DNA of 54,640 bases from Alicyclobacillus tolerans. Lineage in GTDB: Bacteria; Bacillota; Bacilli; Alicyclobacillales; Alicyclobacillaceae. Shown piece by piece: positions 1 to 7,880 of the stretch (positions are counted from its first letter, which is position 1; each line of letters begins with the position of its first letter). Made by a program: the position numbers and the translations under genes. The stretch spans positions 1 to 54,640 of the forward strand of contig NZ_JAJFNK010000034.1 of NCBI RefSeq assembly GCF_021739485.1. Direction: 5' to 3'. The notes below the pieces were generated by a model. The model had not been told where the DNA came from and ran no database searches. It was given only the letters and a program-made list of their open reading frames with translations.

Positions 1-893
1 CATTATCTCATCCTCCTGCTGCTTCTAGTATGCTATCCAGCAGGGAGTCTGTCCAACCTGATTACGGGGCTTAAGAGATACGTCTCAATCGATATCATGT
101 TCTTTTGCGAGGATTACTCCTTTCTAACGTAGGATATTCCCTCAAAAAATGTCCGAAATGAGGAAATGCTATGCAACAAATGGATACTTGTGCGCTTCCG
201 GAATACGGTAATTAGTCATCGGCTGTGTACTGACTAAACACGGTGATGGATTTATTGGGAGGAAATATATATGGTGAAATGTGTACATGGAATTTACTAG
301 TCGCATCTTGAATGGTTTCTATGCATCTTTGACTGAATCATGTAGACGAGAGCCATTACAGGTTGTATTTTTCCGCTACACTTGGATTGGAGGTCAATGT
401 CGGCGATATCTTCCATTGGAATAGGGATGAATAACCCATCCGGGGTGTTGCCACTTATATGGCATGAGACGATCTTGGAATCCGGCCTGGACATTTTAAT
501 TGCTTCTGTTTTATAGGTTCTTTAGCTATAGGTCTCCACCATTCCTGGTCAATCCGGCTCTGATTGGTGGGTTATTATGCATTGACTCTCCGTATAACGT
601 CAGAAGTGGCACGGAAGATGGATCAGACTCAAAAGTCTGAGTGAAATGCCTTCCGCTCGCTCAGTAAACCCTCTCCCGAAAATAAAATTCTTACTCGCAT
701 GTTTAGGAACACACCAGAGAGAAAGTAAGAAATAACCCCGGTGAGCAAATCTGAGAAAGGTCGGTATACACTGCGAAAGCAGACGATTGGACGAAGTTTC
801 AAAGATACAAAACAATTCCGTTGACACCGATATACAAGATTCCGTAGTAGGGCTAAGTGGAGCAAACACTAGTGACCACCGCCTGTTACAAAT
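1..893. other. Region without a supported gene
   Basis: I see no convincing coding sequence here. A 65-codon minus-strand frame (297..494) reads through a plausible-looking sequence but has no ribosome binding site before its ATG and no family I recognise. The overlapping frames at 600..917 are low-complexity translations without a start signal. The stretch may be decayed or regulatory DNA. Confidence 0.4.
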
Positions 894-952
894 ATGAAGA
901 AAATCACTCCTCATCAAGCCTTCTTCGCTTGATGAGGAGTGATTTTCTTCAT
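894..952. repeat. Perfect 25-bp inverted repeat (large hairpin)
   Basis: The arms at 894-918 and 928-952 are exact reverse complements around a 9-nt loop (CCTTCTTCG). The right arm is T-rich (ends GATTTTCTTCAT) but no clean T-tract follows. It stands in a gene-poor region. It may be a strong terminator, or the core of a small palindromic mobile or regulatory element. The symmetry is directly visible; the role is not. Confidence 0.7.
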
Positions 953-1013
953 TTCAATACCATCTGTTACGTTGCAAAGACAAAAAACAGCTTCTAACAA
1001 CACTTTAAGAACG

Positions 1014-1045
1014 TTGACAAGGCCCCAAAACGAGGGCTTTGTCAA
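1014..1045 (-). terminator. Hairpin downstream of the His-rich peptide gene
   Basis: TTGACAAGGCCC (1014-1025) pairs with GGGCTTTGTCAA (1034-1045), a 12-bp stem with one G-T pair. It lies 58 bp beyond the stop of the minus-strand gene at 1104..1220, where an intrinsic terminator would be expected. Only a weak T-rich tail follows on that strand, so the terminator assignment is moderate. Confidence 0.45.
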
Positions 1046-1103
1046 AACCTACGGAAGGCCAGACTACAGATGAACCGACCTTTCTATTTCATCCGTGCCA
1101 AAT

Positions 1104-1220
1104 TCAACCGTGATGGCCATGATGCTCTTCATGATGGCCATGATGCTCTTCATGATGGCCATGATGTTCTCCGTGGCCACCATGATGCCCGCCTCCAAAC
1201 AGCTCCCTTAAAATACTCAA
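1104..1220 (-). CDS. 38-residue histidine-rich peptide, probable metal-binding
   Basis: The peptide begins MSILRELFGGG and then becomes almost pure His/Gly/Glu, with His-His pairs spaced by Gly or Glu-Glu; 15 of 38 residues are His. I chose the TTG at 1220 because AAAGGAG lies about 8 nt upstream on the minus strand. The C-terminal part comes from a 21-bp DNA repeat present about three times (roughly 1110-1175), so tract length may vary between strains. Such tails bind Ni, Zn, Cu or Co. The short amphipathic head followed by a His/Gly tail resembles small metal-storage peptides, but I cannot name a family. It lies at the edge of a region rich in copper genes, and a long palindrome (1396-1423) sits upstream of its start. 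Confidence 0.55.
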   Translation of the reverse strand: MSILRELFGGGHHGGHGEHHGHHEEHHGHHEEHHGHHG

Positions 1221-1395
1221 GTATGCCAACTCCTTTGTTTCGTGAATGTGGACCTCGATTATTGTTCACTAAGTTCCGACCTTGTATTGTTTCTGTCATC
1301 AAGGCTATCCTGGGAAAGTGCAAAGTCCTAGAGAGAGTGTGATTTAGTATGACACACCAACGAAATAACAAGTTTACCGTAACATAGCATTTGAA

Positions 1396-1423
1396 ATAAT
1401 ACAATACCCCGGTACTGTATTAT
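1396..1423. promoter_or_regulatory. 28-bp palindrome, possible metal-regulator operator
   Basis: ATAATACA and TGTATTAT are perfect inverted arms enclosing TACC-CC-GGTA, so the whole 28 bp is symmetric except for one pair. The inner TACCCCGGTA resembles GC-core operators of the CsoR/RcnR/FrmR class, while the outer TACA...TGTA would also suit a dimeric repressor. It lies about 175 bp upstream of the His-rich peptide gene on the minus strand. The symmetry is seen; the function is inferred. Confidence 0.45.
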
Positions 1424-1698
1424 CGAGAGGTGTAGTTCCTCAAAAAATCGTTTGCGTACGGTTGTGATAGGGCTTTTGACAGTGTCCCTTGCTTTGATTG
1501 GATGGGAAATTTGAAATGTAGGACATCGTTGCTTGTGCCGCAGCAACTGAACCTAAGGTGGTTACTTCGGATACACCGTAGGCACTTATCACAAGAAATT
1601 GTGGACAAACCAGGACGTAAGTATGGACTCAGACGGCAAGTTTTAGGGCCATAAGTTCCTGTAGGAAATGGGACAGAGTGGCCAACAGGCCACTCATG

Positions 1699-2514
1699 TC
1701 AGAACATGCGTTTCACAACGGTTATGTGATTGTACCAGTAAGAGCCTGGATGTAACGGTAGATACCCTACTTCTTTGAGACCTCCACCCTCCTGAATCAT
1801 TTGCCCATTGCCAACGTAAATGCCAACGTGACCGCCTTTATCCATAATTACCAGGTCACCGGGCCGCATGTCCTTAATTGGGACTGGTGTTCCAACTTTA
1901 TGGTACTGTGTCTGGGAAGCGCCACTCATTTTATAGCCGAGCGCATGATGATAGACGTATGCTGTATAGTTGGAACAATCAAACCCGTATTGCCCTCTGT
2001 CTTCGTTGTGTCCCCAAATGTACGGGGTTCCCAATTTGCTTTTGGCGACTTGAAGAACTGCATCTACCTTTGCCTGATAGCTTGCATTCCTTTGCGCAAG
2101 TGGATGAACATTAGGGTCATATGTGACACCTGGCGGGAGTTGGGTGGATGTGGTCGTGGATGTTGGGTTGGAAACCGAGGCTTGTCCACTGTCTGATATA
2201 GTAGAGGTTGAGTTTGAAGTGGTAGTCCAGTAGGTATTTCGAGTAATATACCCCGTTCGTCCTTTAGAATCCTGTACATGCCACCAAGCCTGAGTGCTGC
2301 CAGGGAGGGTGTGCAAGGAACTGGACTTAGGCTCTAAGGCAATTCGGGTTGCCCCCAGGTGCGGCGCTGAAATCAGGTAAGCCGATTTAGTGACTTCAAC
2401 AGTACTCGGTGTGGTCGCCGCTTCCGCCACGCTCATAAAATTGCCTAATACCATTAAACCGGTAACCCCGAACAGAATGACACGAACCATCGACTTTGAT
2501 TGCGGTTTACTCAT
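1699..2514 (-). CDS. Secreted NlpC/P60 cell-wall hydrolase with SH3-like domain
   Basis: This 271-residue protein probably cleaves peptide cross-links of peptidoglycan (gamma-D-Glu-diaminopimelate endopeptidase family) outside the membrane. A signal peptide covers residues 1-32, with a likely cut after AEA. A bacterial SH3-like segment follows (about 36-95, ending in GYITRNTYW), then a Ser/Thr-rich linker (96-128) and the NlpC/P60 domain (about 148-271). The catalytic Cys is C180 in GFDCSNY and the catalytic His is H229 in GGHVGIYVGNG. AAGGGGG lies just upstream of the ATG. It appears monocistronic. Its substrate is inferred from the family, and a role in growth or spore-cortex remodelling cannot be distinguished. 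Confidence 0.88.
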   Translation of the reverse strand: MSKPQSKSMVRVILFGVTGLMVLGNFMSVAEAATTPSTVEVTKSAYLISAPHLGATRIALEPKSSSLHTLPGSTQAWWHVQDSKGRTGYITRNTYWTTTSNSTSTISDSGQASVSNPTSTTTSTQLPPGVTYDPNVHPLAQRNASYQAKVDAVLQVAKSKLGTPYIWGHNEDRGQYGFDCSNYTAYVYHHALGYKMSGASQTQYHKVGTPVPIKDMRPGDLVIMDKGGHVGIYVGNGQMIQEGGGLKEVGYLPLHPGSYWYNHITVVKRMF

Positions 2515-3572
2515 AGTATCCCCCTTATGCCTCCGAGGTTAGTTGACGGGTTCGGGCCGGGATTGCCCTAGTGCAAGCACATTCACCCCAAAAATGCTCC
2601 CCCGTACCTTTATCAGGATTCGGCATTATTGGTATGTCTCTCTCAAAATAGCATCAGGTTGTGAAACTTGCATTGGTGAAATTGCGGCATGTAAGGATCA
2701 TAATTCCAAAACAATGTTGAAAGAAGTAAGAGTACCTTGCATGCATGACGAGCATCAGCTATGGTCCAAACGGCCAAGATCAACAACTTTGCCTACATAA
2801 CGTTTAAGGTACTCTGCGCTCGTTAATTTGTTGGCGGATGCATCAACTGAAATGAAAAAGCCTACTCTTGCTGCAGCACGTGGAATACAAGCTGAACATG
2901 CGTCTACGGTTTAGCAGCGGTATGCTGGTCGCCGTTCCGTATCATGATCGTGAGGTGTGCTGCGTATCACTCTGCGGATATAACCCTATGAGAGGCTGAC
3001 TGCACAAATTAAATAGCTATGCAAGTTGAATTACCTTTGTTGAGTTTTTAGGGCACAAACGAGAATGCAACCTAGACTTTTAATCTGCTGCAGATGCTCA
3101 AGTGATCCGTAACTTCGTTGCCGAGATAAAGGTGTGGGTGGCATCAGCGAAGATTTGCTCGAACTCATGATGGCATTTTTGACAACCATCATGAATCGTA
3201 GTGAATGGGGGTTCGTGGATACCACTCCTCATATTTTTTGAATAGTGTAATCTGAAGAGACAGGCGTTGTGACAAGACACAACCGGTATACCTGAGGAGG
3301 GTTTATCGTCCTCCCGAGAAACTATGCCTATGTTGCGGCTGCCTTTTTGTCAAGGTCGATACAGTCGGTAAACCATAATCCAGTTTCCTATGCACAGAAT
3401 CAATGGGATACGTAGAACTTCCATTAACAAGAATTTTGTGAATTGTGACCATCGATCGCATCATGAAGAACCCGTTTGTGTTGAGCTATGTTTTGTATGG
3501 TGTCGAATTGGACGATCGCCTAGTAGGCGGATGACTCCCATCTGCATATTCTGTTATGGAGGAGGGATGCAG
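2515..3572. other. Intergenic region, about 1 kb
   Basis: I see no supported gene between the divergent NlpC/P60 and multicopper oxidase genes. A short hairpin (GGAGG...CCTCC, about 3296-3323) lies 250 bp before the oxidase. The frame upstream of the oxidase is open back to 3390, but that part does not resemble a signal peptide and lacks a ribosome binding site. Confidence 0.4.
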
Positions 3573-4529
3573 ATGGATGGACGAATGACGATCGGAACCA
3601 CAAAGCTGATTGCTCCAAATCTTCGGTTTGTACAACATACGAACGAATATGCTGGAAAGCATTTTCATCTCGTAGCTGAAGAGGTGGTTCAATCTGTAAC
3701 GGCGGATGTTGCCATCCGAGCCTGGGGATACAATGGAACGACCCCAGGTCCAGTGATTGTCGTGAATGAAGGCGACCGGGTTCAAATCTCGGTCTCAAAT
3801 CACCTTTCTGAGACCACGTCGATTCACTGGCATGGGTTAATCGTACCAGACCGCGTCGACGGAGTGCCTGGGATTGGCGCAGGTGTATCCATTCCACCCG
3901 GAGACACCTACACATACGAGTTTACTGTGCGGCAAGCAGGGACTTATATGTATCACGCGCACGCCATGGATGCCAAACAGGAAATGATGGGTTTAGGTGG
4001 TATGTTCATTGCCGTGCCACGTCATGGACTTACGGCAAATAGAGAGTATCTTCTCCTCCTTCAGGAGTGGAGTGTACAAACAGGGGACGGGATGACCAAA
4101 ACCGGAATGAGTATGGGGGCCAGCAGAGAACAACGCATGGATGCATCGTCTAAGGTCTACGACATTGACCCGATGAGTATGGACTTCAATTACTTCACGA
4201 TAAACGGAAAGGCATATCCAGCAACGGCTCCGTTACGCGTGCGATCCGGCGAAAAGGTACGATTACGGTTGGCAAACCTCAGTATGGATTCGCACCCCAT
4301 GCACTTGCATGGTCATTTCTTTAGAGTTGCTGCAACAGACGGGATGGCGATTCCCGATAGGTTTTATAAAAATACGATTAATGTTGCTCCGGGCGAGACA
4401 TGGGATATAGAGTTTGTCGCGAATAATCCTGGTGTTTGGGCTTTTCATTGTCATAAACCTCATCACACAACAAACGATCATGGTGTCGATACGGGGGGTA
4501 TGTTTACCGTTCTCCGGTATATGAATTAA
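3573..4529 (+). CDS. Two-domain multicopper oxidase without an export signal
   Basis: This 318-residue protein has all four copper-ligand motifs of multicopper oxidases: HWHG (H85/H87), YHAH (128-130), HPMHLHG (241-247) and WAFHCH (290-294). Its length fits small two-domain laccase or nitrite-reductase-like enzymes, which couple oxidation of Cu(I), metals or phenols to O2 reduction. I chose ATG 3573 because GGAGGAGGG lies 6-12 nt upstream; an in-frame ATG at 3567 overlaps that site. No signal peptide is visible from any start, unlike its close paralogue at 7881..9053, so it is either cytoplasmic or has lost its leader. A hairpin follows at 4577-4612. The true substrate is unknown. Confidence 0.85.
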   Translation: MDGRMTIGTTKLIAPNLRFVQHTNEYAGKHFHLVAEEVVQSVTADVAIRAWGYNGTTPGPVIVVNEGDRVQISVSNHLSETTSIHWHGLIVPDRVDGVPGIGAGVSIPPGDTYTYEFTVRQAGTYMYHAHAMDAKQEMMGLGGMFIAVPRHGLTANREYLLLLQEWSVQTGDGMTKTGMSMGASREQRMDASSKVYDIDPMSMDFNYFTINGKAYPATAPLRVRSGEKVRLRLANLSMDSHPMHLHGHFFRVAATDGMAIPDRFYKNTINVAPGETWDIEFVANNPGVWAFHCHKPHHTTNDHGVDTGGMFTVLRYMN

Positions 4530-4576
4530 GCGGTAATCCTTCTAGATAGAGGCTGTCCGGTATTCGTTCTCGGAGT

Positions 4577-4612
4577 GGACCTTTCCACCATCGCAAGGGG
4601 TGTGAAAGGTCC
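4577..4612 (+). terminator. Probable terminator after the first multicopper oxidase
   Basis: GGACCTTTC (4577-4585) pairs with GAAAGGTCC (4604-4612), extendable by CAC/GTG with a bulge, and is followed by TTATATA. It sits 48 bp after the oxidase stop codon. The tail is AT-rich rather than a pure T-tract. Confidence 0.5.
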
Positions 4613-4968
4613 TTATATACAAGAAACCCTGTCCACAAAAACTGTCGAAAATGAGACGACGGAGGAACACGTTTATATCTTTGTTCTCGCTACTTCTATC
4701 TCGTCGTGGGTTGATTCGTCCAGACCCCTTTTGCAAACATTTCTTGAGCCGTGTCTACTTTATCCGAAATTCTCTGGTAGGGTAAGCGAAGCGCACCAGA
4801 TTCCACTTCATAAACATACCCGTTTACCGGATGTTTAGGCTCTGATTATTTGGCATCATTGTCGGAGGGGTTTCTATGATTCAATGTCGTGGAATAAATG
4901 CCCAGAAGGAGAAGTTCGAGTTGAAGAGGAAATACGTTTTCGCATGAGGATGTAGGAGGTGCGAATTC

Positions 4969-5607
4969 GTGGGGGATGTATTGATGGATTGTGAGGATTG
5001 GAGTGAACACCAGGCTTACCATGGATGTGTGCAGTCGCTACTACCAACCGACTTGCCTTGTATGTACTGCTCCCACCCAGTTACGCACGAGCATGGCTGC
5101 TATGAGCGTGAGTGCCATGGCTTAAGGGCACAACGCTCAGTCTGGCGAATTCACCGTCGTTTTTGCCCAGCCTGCGAACGAACTTTTGCTCTTCTCCCTA
5201 TGACAGTAGCCCCTTATCAGCGAGTGTCTATTGTGGCGCAGGATATAGTCACTGCGCTGTTGTCGGGAACGGCTTCGCATGAACAAGTGTTGGAGCGATT
5301 GGAAGACCTTGGCCTGTCTGTCTCAGAATCAACCATACGCAGATGGTACGCTCGGGTACGAAAACAAATTGAACAGGTGCTGACCCAAGTGAACAGATGG
5401 GTTCAAATGGAACGGCCGAACATGGCTTTACCGCCGCTCCGTGTACATGTGCGGGATCGAAGAGTCTCGTATTACTACGAGCGTCTGACTCAGGTGGCCA
5501 AACATAGCGGCCACGTGAACCTGCAATTAGGCCATGGTTTCATGTTCTCCCCATCGGTGTCGGTAAACAGGGTGTTGGGTTGTGTCGTACCCGGATATTC
5601 GCCGTAA
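4969..5607 (+). CDS. DUF6431-like zinc-finger/HTH protein, transposon-associated
   Basis: The 212-residue product has an N-terminal zinc-ribbon-like arrangement: CMYC near residue 24 and CPAC near residue 64, flanking an Arg-rich strand. A helix-turn-helix-like stretch follows, with SESTIRRWYARVRKQ near residue 118. This matches my recollection of DUF6431 proteins, found near insertion elements in acidophilic Bacillota. The GTG start is supported by TAGGAGGT 9 nt upstream. The function is not established; DNA binding is inferred from the layout. No transposase is intact next to it, and the 3' flank (5610-5760) reads like broken coding sequence, so it may be a stranded accessory gene of a lost element. 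Confidence 0.55.
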   Translation: MGDVLMDCEDWSEHQAYHGCVQSLLPTDLPCMYCSHPVTHEHGCYERECHGLRAQRSVWRIHRRFCPACERTFALLPMTVAPYQRVSIVAQDIVTALLSGTASHEQVLERLEDLGLSVSESTIRRWYARVRKQIEQVLTQVNRWVQMERPNMALPPLRVHVRDRRVSYYYERLTQVAKHSGHVNLQLGHGFMFSPSVSVNRVLGCVVPGYSP

Positions 5608-5922
5608 TTTGTTCAAAAACCCCACACAAAGTGCTCTTCAGAGCGGATGACACGCAAGGGTTTAAGAAAAGCCCAGGCAGGACAAGGCCGAGGAGTTCAA
5701 CGGAACACAAAATGAAGTGAACAGATCGCCTGTTTTGACGGAGGGAAAATCTAATTAAGCTCACACGGACATCCAATTATCGGAATTCTATAAACCAAGA
5801 CAAAGATGGAATTCACCTACGCCCTTTTGTTTATCCATATTTATCCATAAACCGACAAACTGCGTCAGAACGCTGCGTCAAGTCCAGACGACACGGACAC
5901 CTGGAATTTCACCGACAAATAA

Positions 5923-5988
5923 TCCGAGCGGCAACAGCTTTGGTGGCTCGCATTCGCATGGATTTTTGCACTTGCTTTTCTGTGGTAG
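5923..5988 (+). pseudogene. Fragment matching the C-terminus of the Gly/Trp-rich protein at 19963..20328
   Basis: Reading from just after an in-frame TAA, this short frame ends in WWLAFAWIFALAFLW and a stop at 5986-5988. The intact minus-strand gene at 19963..20328 ends in WWLAFAAIFALAFLW. The DNA is also visibly similar over these 48 nt. No start or N-terminal part is present, so it is a truncated copy of that membrane-anchoring tail. Confidence 0.6.
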
Positions 5989-6428
5989 AACAAGCATTCC
6001 ATCATCCAAAGTATCAAATGTACATTTGATAAATGGGCAGCACATGGGGCGGATTAGCCCCATTTTTGTGTCTCCCATCTTTGGTGTCGGCTCGGTGGAC
6101 CGTGGAAACCAAATAGATGTTTGTTTCGATAGGGTGCTTATCAGCAAGAATGGCGGTGACTGGCTCTGTTTATGAATATACAACAGCACTCCACTGTCGT
6201 TGTTTGCATAAGTGGGAAGGGAACAAGAACGGTAGTTAAGTTCATCCTTTTTGGACGATCTATACAAATGCCTAAATATATCGGACATCTGCACCATGTC
6301 GAATGTCTATGGCATATCATCGAGTAACGTTCGTGAAGGAGGAGAACATATTGTCAGATGAAAACATGTAAGCTGATCTGAATGCAGAAAGTAGTCCTGA
6401 CTGGATAACACCGGCGGAACCGCATCAC

Positions 6429-6767
6429 ATGGATAGCACCATGCATTATCATCAACTCAATGCACCGATGCATACTTACATGGCGCACTCGCACGCCCAA
6501 TCCCATATGATGGTTTCCAGTCTCCTACAAACTTTTCAACAAATTCAAATGTTACGGGACTGTGCGGGAATTTGTGCCGAAACATCACGCTCACTCGCCG
6601 AACACGGACCATTTATACGTAAAACGGTGAAATTATGTGCAAAGATATGTGAAGCGTGCGGAAGACACTGTTTACAGTTTCCGGACCCCGAATCACAAAG
6701 GTGTGGACACATGTGTTTGAAGTGTGCACACGAGTGCAGAATGTTTGTAAGTACATCCTGGCATTGA
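6429..6767 (+). CDS. Four-helix-bundle copper-storage protein (Csp/DUF326), 5' end interrupted
   Basis: The 112-residue frame is Cys/His/Met-rich with the spacing of Csp proteins, which line a four-helix bundle with Cys to store many Cu(I) ions: DCAGICAE, KLCAKICEACGRHC, RCGHMCLKCAHEC. ATG 6429 has no ribosome binding site. The real start is probably TTG 6351, which has AAGGAGG 8 nt upstream and is in the same frame. That frame reads MSDENM and then hits TAA at 6369-6371, after which it stays open through to 6429. So either a nonsense mutation has damaged the gene or translation restarts at 6429. It converges on a second csp gene (6836..7180) across a shared terminator. Confidence 0.75.
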   Translation: MDSTMHYHQLNAPMHTYMAHSHAQSHMMVSSLLQTFQQIQMLRDCAGICAETSRSLAEHGPFIRKTVKLCAKICEACGRHCLQFPDPESQRCGHMCLKCAHECRMFVSTSWH

Positions 6768-6799
6768 TTATTCTGAGTATTCGTTGTTGGAAAAATGAC

Positions 6800-6822
6800 G
6801 GAGGACGGTTTAACCGCCCTCC
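6800..6822. terminator. Bidirectional terminator between convergent csp genes
   Basis: GGAGGACGGTT and AACCGCCCTCC form a stem around a TA centre (6800-6822), followed by TGTTGTTTC on the plus strand and preceded by an A-run that gives T's on the minus strand. It lies 33 bp after the plus-strand stop and 14 bp after the minus-strand stop, as expected for a shared terminator. Confidence 0.65.
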
Positions 6823-6835
6823 TGTTGTTTCACCG

Positions 6836-7180
6836 TTATGCCCCCATTTTACGGCATTCATCGGCACAGTTGCGGCATTCTGTGGCACAAGCTTTACAAT
6901 GTGCATCTTGGAACTTGGCACATTCCGTGCCACAATCATCGCAGACGGTGGCACATAGCTGACAAAATTGCTTTGCATACATGCTTCCACGAGACATCCA
7001 TTGAGAAGCCATTGAACAAATGTCCGCACAGTCATGCAGCACACCAATACAGTGCTCTCTTACTTGAACATCCGGTTCTTTTAGACATGAAGTTAGACAT
7101 TCTTCACACGCCTGCATACATTTATTGCAAGCGTCGATGCAGGTTTGAAACTGAGTGACTGATGAATCGACAATAGTCAC
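6836..7180 (-). CDS. Four-helix-bundle copper-storage protein (Csp/DUF326)
   Basis: This 114-residue protein has Cys pairs at helical spacing along its whole length: CIDACNKC, CEEC, CADIC, CQLCATVCDDCGTEC, CKACATEC, CADEC. This is the signature of cytosolic Csp-type Cu(I) storage bundles. The GTG start at 7180 has AAGGAGG about 11 nt upstream on the minus strand. No signal peptide is present, so it should act in the cytoplasm, buffering copper together with the damaged paralogue facing it. The pairing with multicopper oxidases on either side supports a copper role over other metals. Confidence 0.87.
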   Translation of the reverse strand: MTIVDSSVTQFQTCIDACNKCMQACEECLTSCLKEPDVQVREHCIGVLHDCADICSMASQWMSRGSMYAKQFCQLCATVCDDCGTECAKFQDAHCKACATECRNCADECRKMGA

Positions 7181-7880
7181 AGGTAATTTGCCTCCTTATT
7201 CGAAATATTTTACTTCCTTATGCTTATATACCTTTATCTGGAATGCTGTGTTTTATACGACCGCATTTTGGTTGCAGGATGTCAAACATTGTTGGCATGA
7301 GGTAATGTAAAAGGCAGCTTAAATTGCACTTTCGGGGCATCTTTGCAGCAACGGTTACGATGAAGCTGTGCATAAACTTGCAATCGTCAGCAGGACGATT
7401 CTTCTGACGATGATCTCCGCGTAAGGCTTAAACACATCACAAACTAGCCACGGGGACTATATCTGTCAAATATCTGCACCGTTGCGGTACAGTTCAATGC
7501 ATTTGCCCATCTGTAAGGTATTCCTTGGGCAACCATGAAGGGCGAAAGGTTCGCAGGTTTTGTGACCATGATGGCAGGGTTTTATACAAATTTGAACGCG
7601 ATTTGGACTAGTTTGTCCAATAGGAACATGTTTTTATACTGTTCCAAGGCGCACAGTTCATGTTCTAATCAATGTATTCCTTCCAACCATTTTTCTGGGT
7701 CCTCTACTGCAGGGCAGCATACAAGCCTTCTTCATAATTCCCCCACATTCCCTTGGTACAATTCGTTTCGTGCGAAACATCCCATGAGAGGAGAATTGAA
7801 AATGAATCATCTTTCTGTCCATAGATAGATCATGTCGCAGGTATACTTGTTTCAATCCAATATAAGGTGGAGGGCATAAA
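7181..7880. other. Intergenic region between csp and the second multicopper oxidase
   Basis: No supported gene. An inverted repeat TTGCCCA...TGGGCAA spans 7503-7532 and could be a terminator or regulator site. A 97-codon plus-strand frame (7535..7828) lacks a ribosome binding site and any recognisable feature; I treat it as chance. Confidence 0.4.

Noticed and set aside
5878..6297. 139-codon minus-strand frame behind the DUF6431-like gene
   Set aside because: No ribosome binding site, no recognisable domain, and it runs antisense over the membrane-tail fragment at 5941-5988, which explains part of its openness.
7535..7828. 97-codon frame upstream of the second multicopper oxidase
   Set aside because: No ribosome binding site and no sensible domain or signal; codon pattern looks random.
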